From Caproicibacter sp046707225 (GTDB lineage: Bacteria; Bacillota; Clostridia; Oscillospirales; Acutalibacteraceae), in the NCBI RefSeq assembly GCF_046707225.1, contig NZ_JBJKOP010000036.1, positions 62,001 to 126,000 of the forward strand: a DNA stretch of 64,000 nucleotides, given 5' to 3'. The translations under genes were made by a program, and so were the position numbers. Every line of letters begins with the position of its first letter. The stretch's first letter is position 1. Positions 18,439-27,527 of the stretch are shown one piece after another. The notes below the pieces were generated by a model. It was not told the origin of the DNA. It saw only the letters and a list, made by a program, of their open reading frames with translations, and made no database searches.

Positions 18439-19151
18439 AATGCCTTCTCTTTCCGTGAGCCGCGGTATTTCATCACCTTGGCGGGTACGCCTCCTGCTAC
18501 CGCCCGGTCGGGAACGTCACGGTTTACCACAGCGCCTGCGGCGATTACCGCGCCGTCTCCGATTCTAACCCCGTCCAGAATGGTGGCCTTTGCGCCGATC
18601 CAGCAGTCGGAGCCGATCTCAATCCCTTTTCGGACCGTGCCCTGAAGACGGATTGGATCTGCAAGATCCTCATAAACATGGTTTTCCGCGTGAAGGCTGG
18701 CCATTGGGCCAAAGATGGTGTTGTCACCGATTCTCACGGGCCCTCTCACACCGATAAAACAGCCGGGGGAAAAGCCCACGCAATTCCCGACATTCAGACT
18801 TTCGCCCAGCTCCCGCAGAACGCCGGTGCAGTCAATGATGGTATTTCGCCCGATGGAGACGTTCCTTCCGAAGATAACCCTCTGCCGGCAGAGAGCGTTG
18901 ATGCATGCTCCGTCTTCAATCAGCAGATTTTTACCGCAGGAAATATTCCCCGCGCATTTGATTTTTACATGCTTTCCGATCAGGACAATCCCGTCCCTGC
19001 GGTGAAACGCAAGCCCTCGAATCCATCCTCTTGCCAGTTGGCGGAACCTTTCCCAGAAAACACCGCAAAGGTCTTTCAGTTGAATGCGATCCTGCAGAAG
19101 GTAAGGCTCGCCTTTCAGCTTCGACAGGAATCTTGAAACCGCTTTTCTCAT
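18435..19151 (-). CDS. Hexapeptide-repeat acyltransferase (WbbJ/CapG-like)
   Basis: A 238-aa left-handed beta-helix O-acetyltransferase. Repeats run from about residue 65 (ISCGKNLLIEDGACINAL, VIFGRNVSIGRNTIID, VRIGDNTIFGPMASLHAENH) to the closing IGDGAVIAAGAVVNRDVP and GVPAKVMKYRG. The histidine in ASLHAENH and the DP..LQG segment match the usual active-site area. It overlaps the downstream glycosyltransferase start by 4 bases. Confidence 0.88.
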   Translation of the reverse strand: MRKAVSRFLSKLKGEPYLLQDRIQLKDLCGVFWERFRQLARGWIRGLAFHRRDGIVLIGKHVKIKCAGNISCGKNLLIEDGACINALCRQRVIFGRNVSIGRNTIIDCTGVLRELGESLNVGNCVGFSPGCFIGVRGPVRIGDNTIFGPMASLHAENHVYEDLADPIRLQGTVRKGIEIGSDCWIGAKATILDGVRIGDGAVIAAGAVVNRDVPDRAVAGGVPAKVMKYRGSRKEKAL

Positions 19152-19164
19152 GTACTTCCGTCCT

Positions 19165-19854
19165 TTAATAGGCGCCCGCCCCGAACAGAACCGCGGGCAC
19201 CGTTTTCAGAATGGTTTTGAAATCAATCCATAAGCACCGTTCCCGGATATACTGTAAATCCAGATTGACCCAGCGTTCAAAGCTGACATCGCTTCTTCCG
19301 CTGATCTGCCAGTAACAGGTTAAACCGGGAGTCACCCGCAGACGCTGCATCTGGTAGGGCGTGTACTGTTCCACTTCCCTTAATAACGGAGGCCGCGGAC
19401 CGACGATGCTCATTTCACCTTTGAGAATGTTGATCAGCTGCGGCAGCTCGTCGATGCTTCCTCTCCGGATCAAACGGCCGACGCGCGTCACCCGTGGGTC
19501 GTTTGAAATTTTAAATACGGGTCCGTCCGCTTCATTCAGGTACCGGATGTTTTTCAGCTGGTCTTCGGCGTCCGGACACATGCTGCGGAATTTATAGAGT
19601 TTAAAAGGTTTTCCGTTTCTCCCGGCGCGCATCTGGGTATAAATGACGGGCCCTCTGGAATCAAGTTTGATGGCGCATGCGGTCAGGAGCAAAAGCGGCG
19701 AGAAAAAAACAACCCCCATTATGGAAAGAGTGATATCAAAAAACCGTTTGAAAAATTCATAGGCCTGCGCCCGATTCTCAGAAAGCAGGGGATACGCCTG
19801 CGCGGGGACCTCGCAGGCAACGGTTTCCGCCTGAAAAGTCACGTCTCGATTCAT
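19165..19854 (-). CDS. Undecaprenyl-phosphate sugar phosphotransferase (priming enzyme)
   Basis: A 229-aa polyprenyl-phosphate hexose-1-phosphate transferase that starts the repeat unit on the lipid carrier. A single N-terminal membrane segment (LSIMGVVFFSPLLLLTACAI) follows FFKRFFD, and the catalytic core shows KFRSMCPDAE, KISNDPRVTRVGRLIRR, SIDELPQLINILKGEMSIVG PRPP and the tail motif PGLTCYWQISGRS. It is the short form without the N-terminal five-helix region of WbaP. The sugar (glucose, galactose or an amino sugar) cannot be told. Confidence 0.93.
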   Translation of the reverse strand: MNRDVTFQAETVACEVPAQAYPLLSENRAQAYEFFKRFFDITLSIMGVVFFSPLLLLTACAIKLDSRGPVIYTQMRAGRNGKPFKLYKFRSMCPDAEDQLKNIRYLNEADGPVFKISNDPRVTRVGRLIRRGSIDELPQLINILKGEMSIVGPRPPLLREVEQYTPYQMQRLRVTPGLTCYWQISGRSDVSFERWVNLDLQYIRERCLWIDFKTILKTVPAVLFGAGAY

Positions 19855-19895
19855 TTTTCACTCCTCCCAATCAGACACGAATTTCCCCGGCCGGA

Positions 19896-20969
19896 TCAGC
19901 CGTAGATTTGTTTCTGAATCTCCGCGATATTTTTGGAAAAGTCGATTTTCAGAACGGTCATTCCACGAATGTTCCGGCAGGAAAAGGTTCCGTCGATCGG
20001 AATATGACACGATTCCACCTTGTAGTTGGGGTAAGAAGGCAGAAGCAGGAGCAGCGAGAGCAGTTCTCCCTTGCTCAAATTGGTGGAAATATCCGGTAAA
20101 AATGTGTTCAGCAGGCTTGCTGACTCAAAGAGACTTTGTGTTTTCAGCTTTTCCAGTGCTTTTCTCAGGATCACGCGCTGCCGGTCGGTCCGGTAAAAAT
20201 CCCCGCTCCCGATGGAGCGGATGCGCGCGTAGCTTAGCGCCTGTTTTCCATTCAGAACCTGTTTTCCGGCGGAACACAGAACTCCGTCGTTTTCAGAAAT
20301 GCCGTACCAGAGGTTTATATTTCGGATATACTCATTGGCCGCTGCGATTTCGTCGTCGGTGACATCGATTTCAATGCCCCCGATCCGGTCGATGAATTGC
20401 ATGAAAGAGGAGAAATCCACGGAGATGTAACGATCCACCTGTACCTGAAAATTGCGCCGGATGGTCTCAAGAAGAAGGTTTGGCCCACCGAATGCGTTTG
20501 CGGCGTTCAGGCGGTTATCCTGTCCGATTCCGGGAATCCGAAGGTAAATGTCGCGCAGAAAGGATGTAAAGGCCACTCGCTTGGTTCGGCGGTCGATGGA
20601 AACCAGTATCATGGTGTCTGAGCGCCCTTTTTGGCCCGGAACTCTGCTGTCGCTGCCGATCAGAAGAAGGTTGAAAACATTTTGCTTTTCCGGAAGAGAG
20701 GCAGCGTCCTTGAGAAGCTGTTCTTCCACGAGGCTTCCCGGGGCGCCGGATTGATTCTGGGAAGACTCCGGCGCCGTCCGGCTGTCGGAATCGGTAGAGA
20801 TGACGGGAACAGGGCTTTTTGTTTCCGGGTCATAATGAATCCTGTTCAGGTAATAATTGAAGAGGAAGATTCCGGAAAGAAAAAAGAGGAGAAGAACTTC
20901 GGCAATCACGGTAGCGGCGATCCAAGCCGCTTGCTTTCCGGTTCCCTTTCTTTTTCCATGTCTCTTCAT
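19896..20969 (-). CDS. LytR-CpsA-Psr (LCP) family glycopolymer ligase
   Basis: A 357-aa protein with one N-terminal membrane anchor (residues ~13-33), a low-complexity linker, and an extracellular LCP domain. Characteristic segments are SDTMILVSIDRRTKRVAF, SFLRDIYLRIPG, RLNAANAFGG and ISVDFSSFMQFIDRIGGIEIDV, which hold the Asp and Arg residues that bind the lipid pyrophosphate. LCP enzymes attach lipid-linked glycans to peptidoglycan, so the product is probably wall-anchored at least in part. It sits between the tyrosine kinase and the priming transferase, as in many Firmicutes capsule loci. Confidence 0.93.
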   Translation of the reverse strand: MKRHGKRKGTGKQAAWIAATVIAEVLLLFFLSGIFLFNYYLNRIHYDPETKSPVPVISTDSDSRTAPESSQNQSGAPGSLVEEQLLKDAASLPEKQNVFNLLLIGSDSRVPGQKGRSDTMILVSIDRRTKRVAFTSFLRDIYLRIPGIGQDNRLNAANAFGGPNLLLETIRRNFQVQVDRYISVDFSSFMQFIDRIGGIEIDVTDDEIAAANEYIRNINLWYGISENDGVLCSAGKQVLNGKQALSYARIRSIGSGDFYRTDRQRVILRKALEKLKTQSLFESASLLNTFLPDISTNLSKGELLSLLLLLPSYPNYKVESCHIPIDGTFSCRNIRGMTVLKIDFSKNIAEIQKQIYG

Positions 20970-21011
20970 TCTTCAACTTCCTTTTTTTTGCAGGAAAGAG
21001 GATTGTTTTTA

Positions 21012-21731
21012 TCATGGGCAGGGTTCACTGGTTTTGCCGTATCTGTCGTATCGGTATTTGCAATCCCTGGGTTCCGGCTTCATTCCGTTCAAGATGATCC
21101 CAAGAATTTTTGCTTCCGCCATTTTCAGCGTTTCAACGGTTTTGGTCAGCTCCGGATAGGTGGAAATTCCGTCCCGGACGACAAGGATCACCCCGTCGGA
21201 GATCTTTGCAAGAGGCAGGGCGTCCACGACGATATTGACGGGTGACGTGTCCATGATGATATAGTCATAGTAAGGCTCCAGGCAAGCGAGCAGATTTTTC
21301 ATTGCAGAACTTGCCAGAAGCTCCGACGGATTGGGTACGGCCACGCCGCTGCAGATTACGGACAGATTGGGCTCTTCCGTAGGCCGGGTTACATCTTTCA
21401 CCCCGCACATGCTTCCAAGATAATTTGTCAGCCCGACCGTGTTGTCCAGACCGAAGTATTCGTGAATTTTTGGTCTGCGCAGGTCGGAATCGATCAGAAG
21501 AACTTTTATATCCACCTGCTGCGCCAGTGATTTTGCAAGATTGACGGAAGTTGTGGTTTTTCCTTCCGCATCGAGCGAACTGGTGACGATGACTTTTTTG
21601 CATTCCTTTTTCAGCAGAGAAAAAGCAAGGCTTGTTCTTGCCACTTTATACGCTTCGGTAACCTGAAACGTAAGGCTTGGGTCCGTGAAAGGCTTTTTGG
21701 GGTGGCCTTTTTTAAAATGTTGTTTTTTCAA
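21012..21731 (-). CDS. CpsD/CapB-type tyrosine-protein kinase (BY-kinase)
   Basis: Cytoplasmic P-loop kinase that pairs with the chain-length membrane protein. Walker A is in SSLDAEGKTTTSVNLAKSLA, Walker A' in LLIDSDLRRPKI and Walker B in YIIMDTSPV. The C-terminal tail has a short tyrosine cluster (KYRYDRYGK), the usual autophosphorylation site. I begin it at the TTG at 21731, with AAGGTGG at proper spacing, giving 239 aa; an upstream in-frame ATG at 21788 would sit well inside the preceding gene and lacks a ribosome site. It overlaps the chain-length gene by 20 bases. Confidence 0.9.
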   Translation of the reverse strand: MKKQHFKKGHPKKPFTDPSLTFQVTEAYKVARTSLAFSLLKKECKKVIVTSSLDAEGKTTTSVNLAKSLAQQVDIKVLLIDSDLRRPKIHEYFGLDNTVGLTNYLGSMCGVKDVTRPTEEPNLSVICSGVAVPNPSELLASSAMKNLLACLEPYYDYIIMDTSPVNIVVDALPLAKISDGVILVVRDGISTYPELTKTVETLKMAEAKILGIILNGMKPEPRDCKYRYDRYGKTSEPCP

Positions 21732-22425
21732 ATTGGATCCACCTTTTTCCCTTTCTGAAATTTTTATGAAAAGCAGGAATTGCTGCAAGGATTGGAAGAT
21801 CTAGGTTTCCGGCAAGGTTATCGCTTCTGATTTTTAGATTGAAAAACAATTGCAGAAACAGGATAAAAACACAGCCCGCAGCGCCCAGCAAAAAACCCAG
21901 GGCGCTGAGCAGCACGTTGTTTGGAAAAGACGGCTTTTCGGGAATTACCGCCGGGTCGACGACTTCCAGCGTGGAATTTTTTTTGAGGCTTCCGATGGTG
22001 GACGGGGCAAGCGCGGTGATGGAATCGGCAATGCTTTTGGCATCGCCCGGCGTGTGTGCGGAGACTTTTGCCTGAAAAACTTCCGTTTGGTTCATCGGAG
22101 AGAACTCAATCATTTTTCCAAAATGATCTACAGTATCTTTGATGCCGGACCTTTCCATGACCTTTTGGTAAAAACTTCTGGTCTGCAGCATTTCTATATA
22201 GGTGTTCACTATTTTCTGGGCGTAGTCGAGGGCGTTGATGTTCATGGTTGGGTCGGGATTGCTTTCCGGAGTATAAACATACAGCTTCACCGTCGAAACA
22301 TATGTTTTCGGAACAATATATTTTGATATTCCATAGGCGGCCGCCGCGCAGAGGAAGGCGCTGAGAAGAATCGGCAGAAATTTTTTTCTGATTAGCTTCA
22401 ACATCTGTACCATTGATATTTCCAT
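21712..22425 (-). CDS. Capsular chain-length regulator (Wzz/CpsC/YveK family)
   Basis: A 237-aa membrane adaptor. It has an N-terminal cytoplasmic and membrane segment (FLPILLSAFLCAAAAYGISK), an extracytoplasmic Wzz domain (YVSTVKLYVYTPESN onward) and a second membrane segment (NVLLSALGFLLGAAGCVFIL) preceded by a Pro-rich motif (PEKPSFPNN). It activates the adjacent tyrosine kinase and sets chain length. It is the first gene of the minus-strand cluster, with GGAGGAAT before its ATG, so the cluster promoter should lie just above 22425. Confidence 0.92.
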   Translation of the reverse strand: MEISMVQMLKLIRKKFLPILLSAFLCAAAAYGISKYIVPKTYVSTVKLYVYTPESNPDPTMNINALDYAQKIVNTYIEMLQTRSFYQKVMERSGIKDTVDHFGKMIEFSPMNQTEVFQAKVSAHTPGDAKSIADSITALAPSTIGSLKKNSTLEVVDPAVIPEKPSFPNNVLLSALGFLLGAAGCVFILFLQLFFNLKIRSDNLAGNLDLPILAAIPAFHKNFRKGKRWIQFEKTTF

Positions 22426-22610
22426 AATTCCTCCGTGAATTTAAAAAATAGTACATCCTTGAATAGGCTTGTTTCACTTTTCTAATTTCATTTATATGTC
22501 GCTTTCCTACAGAAATAACCTTCTCCCGGATAAAAAAGAAACCGCTGCGAAAGATCGGCCGGAGCCGTGTCGAAAACGCAAATGCGGCATAAAATGATTG
22601 AAAAAGGATA

Positions 22611-22639
22611 TTGACAAAATTGCGATACGCCTTTATAAT
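22611..22639 (+). promoter_or_regulatory. Promoter of the trp operon
   Basis: TTGACA at 22611-22616 and TATAAT at 22634-22639 are separated by exactly 17 bases, a consensus sigma-A-type promoter. Transcription would begin near 22646 and run into the T-box leader. Confidence 0.85.
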
Positions 22640-22645
22640 AAGTCC

Positions 22646-22975
22646 AATTTCATACGAAAAATCCTGCGAGCAAAGGTAAGTAGCAGACACGGCGGTGTCA
22701 CAGAGAGCGCGGTAACGGTGAGAGCCGGCACATACGATGGCTGCGAATGGATTTGTGAGGAGCACAGAGAAAGGCTTTGGCCCAGTATCTGCCGCCGCGT
22801 CCGCGCGTTACAGCGGAAGGGTATTCATGCGTTTTGTGCGGCGTACCTGTTTGTAAGCGGCGCAGCATCGCAGTGTACCTGTTTTGAGGGGAACAATTTT
22901 TGTTCCCGAATAAGGGTGGCACCACGAGTCCATCGTCCCTGATATATCAGGGACGATGGGCTTTTTTTTATTTAT
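22646..22975 (+). promoter_or_regulatory. Tryptophan T-box leader with antiterminator and terminator
   Basis: The leader shows T-box landmarks in order: a Stem I with an AGAGA-type segment (CACAGAGAG near 22698-22706), a specifier-loop pattern GAA-TGG-A with the Trp codon TGG at 22748-22750, and the conserved T-box AAGGGTGGCACCACG at 22912-22926, which can pair with the acceptor end of uncharged tRNA. It is followed by a perfect 30-base dyad (22930-22959) and a run of T, an intrinsic terminator. Uncharged tRNA-Trp would favour antitermination and expression of trpE onward. Confidence 0.93.
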
Positions 22976-23008
22976 TTAAACCCCAAAACGAAAAAAGGAG
23001 AATGGGCC

Positions 23009-24475
23009 ATGTTGTATCCGCCGATTGAAACCGTAACAACCCTGCTGCAAAATTTTCGAACGGTGCCCGTCTTTTCCGCGGAACTGATGGACTGCCGCAC
23101 ACCCGTCGGAATTTTCGCCGCGCTGAAGGAAAATTCGAAAAATTGCTTTCTTTTGGAAAGCGTGGAGCAGTCCGAGCGATGGGGACGTTATTCCTTTATC
23201 GGCGTGAATCCGAAAGAGGAACTCGTCCTCCGCGGTGGCGCCGTAACAATTCGGTCGGCGGAAGAGGCTTATGAGGAGCCGGTTACGGATCCGGCGGAAT
23301 TTTTGGCCGGGTATCTTAAAAAGTACAGGTCTCCGCATTTTTCCGGGCTTCCCCGATTTACGGGCGGCCTTGCGGGATACTTTGGCTATGATATTCTCCG
23401 CTATCTGGAGCCGAAGCTTGGCCGGCCCCCGCGGAACGATCTTGAGATGCCGGACAGTGTTCTTCACCGGTATGACGAGGTGGTCGCGATCGATCATCTG
23501 AGCGGAAAAGCCTATGTGATTCTTCATATCGACGGAAACGCGGAGATAAAGCAGCAGTACGGAGCCTGTGAAGAACGGGCAAAGGAGCTTTTCCGGCAGA
23601 TGGGCGGCGAGCCTAAGCTGGGCGTCCGGAAAACCTTGGCAGAACCGGTGATTCGATCCAATATTTCAAAACAGGATTTCATCCGCCGTATTGAGACGGC
23701 AAAGCGTTTTATCCGTGCCGGGGATATTTTTCAGGTGGTTCCGTCTCGGCGGTTTGAAGCCGAAAATCCGCCGGACGCGTTTTCGGTGTACCGGATGCTC
23801 CGCGCGACGAATCCCTCGCCTTACCTTTACTATTTTCAGGCTCCGGATTATCAGATTGCGGGCGCGTCGCCGGAGATGCTCGTCCGGGTCGAGGACGGAG
23901 TCGTCATGAACAAGCCGATTGCGGGGACATCGCCGCGGGGAAGAGACGAAACGGAGGACAGACGGCTGGAACGCGAACTGCTGCGGGATGAAAAGGAATG
24001 TGCCGAGCACGCCATGCTGGTCGACCTTGGGCGAAACGACGTCGGCCGTGTTTCCAAATTCGGCACGGTGAAGGTTTGTGATTTCATGCATGTGGAGAGG
24101 GCCTCCAGAGTCATGCATCTGGTCAGTGAGGTTCATGGAGAGCTGAGAGAGGATAAAACCGCGGTGGATGCGCTTTTTTCCGTTCTTCCGGCGGGAACGC
24201 TTTCCGGGGCGCCGAAAATCCGGGCGATGCAGATCATTGACGAGCTGGAGCCCGTCAAGCGCGGCGTGTACGGTGGGGCGATCGGGTACCTCGGCTTCGA
24301 CGGAAACGCGGATACCTGCATAGCCATCCGCACGGCGCTGTTTCACAACGGAAAGGCTTATGTTCAGGCGGGCATGGGCATTGTGGCCGACAGCGACCCG
24401 GAAAAAGAATACGAGGAATCCGCGAACAAGGCTCAGGCGGTGCTGGAAGCAATTCGGAGGGCGGCGGAATTATGA
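23009..24475 (+). CDS. trpE: Anthranilate synthase component I
   Basis: A 488-aa chorismate-utilising enzyme that makes anthranilate with the ammonia supplied by the TrpG domain. The N-terminal region has the LLES feedback-inhibition motif (FLLESVEQSERWGRYSFIG) and the C-terminal catalytic domain shows PSPYLYYFQ, GASPEMLVRVEDG, PIAGTSPRGR, HAMLVDLGRNDVGRVS and TLSGAPKIRAM. AAAAAAGGAG lies before the ATG. It is the first gene after the T-box and ends with a 4-base overlap with the fused trpGD gene. Confidence 0.97.
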   Translation: MLYPPIETVTTLLQNFRTVPVFSAELMDCRTPVGIFAALKENSKNCFLLESVEQSERWGRYSFIGVNPKEELVLRGGAVTIRSAEEAYEEPVTDPAEFLAGYLKKYRSPHFSGLPRFTGGLAGYFGYDILRYLEPKLGRPPRNDLEMPDSVLHRYDEVVAIDHLSGKAYVILHIDGNAEIKQQYGACEERAKELFRQMGGEPKLGVRKTLAEPVIRSNISKQDFIRRIETAKRFIRAGDIFQVVPSRRFEAENPPDAFSVYRMLRATNPSPYLYYFQAPDYQIAGASPEMLVRVEDGVVMNKPIAGTSPRGRDETEDRRLERELLRDEKECAEHAMLVDLGRNDVGRVSKFGTVKVCDFMHVERASRVMHLVSEVHGELREDKTAVDALFSVLPAGTLSGAPKIRAMQIIDELEPVKRGVYGGAIGYLGFDGNADTCIAIRTALFHNGKAYVQAGMGIVADSDPEKEYEESANKAQAVLEAIRRAAEL

Positions 24476-26118
24476 TACTTCTTCTCGACAATTACGATAG
24501 CTTTACCTATAATCTGCGCGACCGTATCGGCGTATTTTACCCGGATGTCCGCGTCGTGAGAAGCGATACGATCACCCCGGATGAAATCGGCGCAATGCAA
24601 CCTGCGGCAATCCTGATTTCCCCCGGGCCGGGCTACCCGAAGGACGCCGGAGTTTCCGTCGAAGCAGTCCGCAGGTTCAGCGGAAAAATACCCATTCTCG
24701 GCGTGTGCCTTGGGCACCAGTCCGTCGGCGAGGCGTTCGGCGGCAAAACCGTTCCCGCGGAGCGGCTGATGCACGGAAAAGCGAGCCCTATTTCGATTGA
24801 CGGCGGTTGCCCGCTGTTTTTTGGCCTGCCGGATAAAATCAGGGCCGCGCGGTATCACTCGTTGATTTTGGAGCGCGGTTCCCTGCCGGACTGCCTGCAA
24901 ATCACTGCGCTGGACGCGGATGGCCAGATTATGGGAGTCCGGCACAAGACGGACCCTACGTTTGGAGTACAGTTTCACCCGGAGTCCGTGATGACTCCGG
25001 CGGGGGACAGAATTCTGTATAATTTTTTGAAAGAGGTGTGCAAATTGGAAATGAAAACAGCCGCGCCGTCGATCCCGGTAGAAAAAAGAGTCGCTCTCAA
25101 GCCGTTTCTTGCGAAGGTGGTTGACGGAGAAAACCTGACGGAAAGGGAAGCCCGCGACGCCATGGACTGCATTATGAGCGATCAAGCGACGGATTCCCAG
25201 ATCGCGGCGTTTATCACCGCGCTGCGCATGAAGGGCGAAACCATCGACGAAATCACCGGGTTTGCCAGAATTATGCGCCAAAAGGCAAAGCTCGTTCCAA
25301 TGTCCCCCGCCGCGGTGGACATTGTCGGGACGGGCGGCGATCTTTCGAACAGCTTCAACATTTCCACAACCTCCGCGTTCGTGGCGGCGGGCGCGGGACT
25401 CAGGGTGGCAAAGCACGGCAACCGCAGCGTTTCCAGCAAGAGCGGCGCCGCCGATGTGTTGGAAGCGCTTGGAGTCAGGATTTCTATCACGCCGGAGCAA
25501 GCTGCCGAATGTATGGAGCGATGCGGCATGACGTTTCTGTTCGCGCAGAGGTTCCACGGCTCCATGCGTTTCGCTGCGGGGCCGCGCCGGGAAACGGGAA
25601 TCCGGACGGTGTTCAACATCCTCGGCCCTCTCTCCAATCCCGCGCACGCGGAGGGAATGCTTCTCGGCGTATACGACGAAGCCCTGCTGGAGCCGCTTGC
25701 CGAAGTGCTGCGAAATCTTGGCGTAAAGAGCGCGATGCTGGTACATGGCAACGACGGCCTGGACGAGGTCAGCGTTTCGGACCGGACCGCGGTGTGCGAG
25801 ATCATGGACGAAAAGCTGCTGCGCTACGAGCTGAACCCGTGTGACTACGGCATCGGTCTCACAAAGAAAGAGGAGATCGTGGGAGGCACGGCGCAGGAAA
25901 ACGCGAAAATCACACTGGATGTTTTAAGCGGTCAAAAGGGCCCGGCAAGGGACATTGTAATTTTGAACGCGGGGTGCGCCCTGTACGTCGGCAAACTGGC
26001 GGAAACCATTCAGCGCGGCGTGAATCTTGCGGAGCATTCCATCGACAGCGGCGCGGCCTTGCAGAAGCTGAGGGAACTAAAGGAACTGACCAACCGCTTT
26101 CCGGGTGACGCTTCATGA
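24472..26118 (+). CDS. trpGD: Fused anthranilate synthase component II / anthranilate phosphoribosyltransferase
   Basis: A 548-aa two-domain enzyme. Residues 1-190 form the glutamine amidotransferase: nucleophile Cys in GVCLGHQSVGEAFG and the His-Glu pair in VQFHPES. After a short linker (~195-210) comes TrpD, with the phosphoribosyl-pyrophosphate site GTGGDLSNSFNIST, KHGNRSVSSKSG and GPRRETGIRTVFNILGPLSNPA. It thus supplies ammonia to TrpE and then transfers phosphoribose to anthranilate. Fusion of these two domains is known in enterobacteria and in some other bacteria, including Firmicutes. It overlaps both neighbours by 4 bases. Confidence 0.97.
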   Translation: MILLLDNYDSFTYNLRDRIGVFYPDVRVVRSDTITPDEIGAMQPAAILISPGPGYPKDAGVSVEAVRRFSGKIPILGVCLGHQSVGEAFGGKTVPAERLMHGKASPISIDGGCPLFFGLPDKIRAARYHSLILERGSLPDCLQITALDADGQIMGVRHKTDPTFGVQFHPESVMTPAGDRILYNFLKEVCKLEMKTAAPSIPVEKRVALKPFLAKVVDGENLTEREARDAMDCIMSDQATDSQIAAFITALRMKGETIDEITGFARIMRQKAKLVPMSPAAVDIVGTGGDLSNSFNISTTSAFVAAGAGLRVAKHGNRSVSSKSGAADVLEALGVRISITPEQAAECMERCGMTFLFAQRFHGSMRFAAGPRRETGIRTVFNILGPLSNPAHAEGMLLGVYDEALLEPLAEVLRNLGVKSAMLVHGNDGLDEVSVSDRTAVCEIMDEKLLRYELNPCDYGIGLTKKEEIVGGTAQENAKITLDVLSGQKGPARDIVILNAGCALYVGKLAETIQRGVNLAEHSIDSGAALQKLRELKELTNRFPGDAS

Positions 26119-26894
26119 TTCTGGATGAAATCGCGGAAAAGAGAAAAGAGCAACTGAGACGCGAGAGGAACGCTGTTCCCTATGAGGAAATTCGAAAAGC
26201 CGCGGAGCGGGCCGGACCGGCAAGAAATTTTAAAGCGGCTCTGAGAAAGAAAAAACTTTCGGTAATTGCGGAAGTAAAAAGAGCGTCGCCGTCAAAAGGG
26301 CTGATCTGCGCCGAGTTTCATCCGGCGGAGATTGCGAACCGTTACGAGGCCGCGGGCGCGGACGCTCTCTCCGTCCTGACGGAGGAGGCCTATTTTCAGG
26401 GCTCCTCCCAGGTTCTGCGGGAAGTGAGACGGGAAACTTCCCTTCCAATCCTGCGAAAGGATTTTGTGATCTCTCCGTATCAGATTTACGAGGCGAGAGC
26501 GATCGGAGCGGACGCGGTACTGCTGATTGCCGCTTTGTTGGACGCGTCCAGGCTCAGCGAGTATAAAGCGCTGGCGGATTCCGTCGGCCTTGCCTGTCTG
26601 ATGGAGGCCCATAACGAGGAGGAACTGGAAAAAGTCCTCGGCGCGGGGGCGGAAATCGTGGGGATCAATAACCGCGACCTGAAAACCTTCCGGGTTGATC
26701 TAAGCACGACCGCGCGCCTTTCAAAGCTGGTTCCGGCGGAATGCGTCCTGGTCTCTGAAAGCGGGATTGCCTCCCGTGCGGACATGGAGGCAGCAAAACA
26801 GGCGCACGCGGACGCCGTTCTGATCGGGGAGATGCTGATGCGCAGTGCGGACCCTGCCGCCCTGCTGCGCGAATGGAGGGGTGATTCGGGTTGA
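26115..26894 (+). CDS. trpC: Indole-3-glycerol-phosphate synthase
   Basis: A 259-aa TIM-barrel enzyme that closes the indole ring from CdRP. The signature is VIAEVKRASPSKG, with the catalytic Lys in KRASPS, and later Lys in ILRKDFVIS, Glu in GINNRDLKTF context and VLVSESGI. Start and stop overlap the flanking genes (ATGA with trpGD, TTGA with trpF), showing tight coupling. Confidence 0.96.
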   Translation: MILDEIAEKRKEQLRRERNAVPYEEIRKAAERAGPARNFKAALRKKKLSVIAEVKRASPSKGLICAEFHPAEIANRYEAAGADALSVLTEEAYFQGSSQVLREVRRETSLPILRKDFVISPYQIYEARAIGADAVLLIAALLDASRLSEYKALADSVGLACLMEAHNEEELEKVLGAGAEIVGINNRDLKTFRVDLSTTARLSKLVPAECVLVSESGIASRADMEAAKQAHADAVLIGEMLMRSADPAALLREWRGDSG

Positions 26895-27526
26895 AAATCA
26901 AATTCTGCGGAATCAGGCGGCCGGAAGACGTCGCTTACATGAATGAATTCCGTCCGGATTACGTCGGTTTTGTCTTTGCCGGGGCAAAACGCCGCGTCAC
27001 GCCGGAAAAAGCCGCCGCTTTGGCAGGTTTGCTGGATGCCGGCATCCGGAAGGTCGGCGTCTTTGTCGACGAGCCGCCGGAAAACATTGCCCGCACCGCA
27101 AAACTCGCGGGATTGGATGTGGTTCAGCTTCACGGATCGGAAACGGCGCAGGGGATTGAAAGGCTGCGCGACCTGCTGCCGGAGGCGGAGATCTGGAAAG
27201 CGGTGCGGGTCGAAAACAGCGGCAGTATTCCGCACGCGCAGAGGCTGGGGGCGGATATGCTGCTCCTGGACAGCTTTTCGGTTACGGAGCAGGGCGGAAC
27301 CGGAAAAACGGCTGATTTGAATCTGATCCGGAAAGCAAATCTTTCGTCGCCCTTTTTCCTCGCGGGCGGGCTGAACAGCGGTAACATTGGGCCGATCGTG
27401 AGGGAATTCTCTCCCTATGGGGTAGATGTTTCCAGCGGGATTGAAACCGGCGGCGTGAAAGACCGCCGGAAGATCGAACAAATCATGAGGATTCTTCGGA
27501 AAGAATCCGGAAAGGCGGTAGGCTGA
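26891..27526 (+). CDS. trpF: Phosphoribosylanthranilate isomerase
   Basis: A 211-aa TIM-barrel enzyme that performs the Amadori rearrangement of PRA. The catalytic Cys is in KFCGIRRPED (residue 5) and the catalytic Asp in LLLDSFS; the phosphate-binding end shows FLAGGLNSGN and GVDVSSGIE. The start codon is TTG at 26891, overlapping the trpC stop; ribosome entry is probably by coupling because only GGGGTG is seen upstream. Confidence 0.95.
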   Translation: MKIKFCGIRRPEDVAYMNEFRPDYVGFVFAGAKRRVTPEKAAALAGLLDAGIRKVGVFVDEPPENIARTAKLAGLDVVQLHGSETAQGIERLRDLLPEAEIWKAVRVENSGSIPHAQRLGADMLLLDSFSVTEQGGTGKTADLNLIRKANLSSPFFLAGGLNSGNIGPIVREFSPYGVDVSSGIETGGVKDRRKIEQIMRILRKESGKAVG

Positions 27527-27527
27527 G

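Noticed and set aside
22106..22765. 219-aa minus-strand frame through the T-box and chain-length gene
   Set aside because: It runs through the trp promoter and T-box and is out of frame with the chain-length gene.
24433..25746. 437-aa minus-strand frame across trpGD
   Set aside because: Complement of trpGD; Arg/His-rich composition, no motifs.
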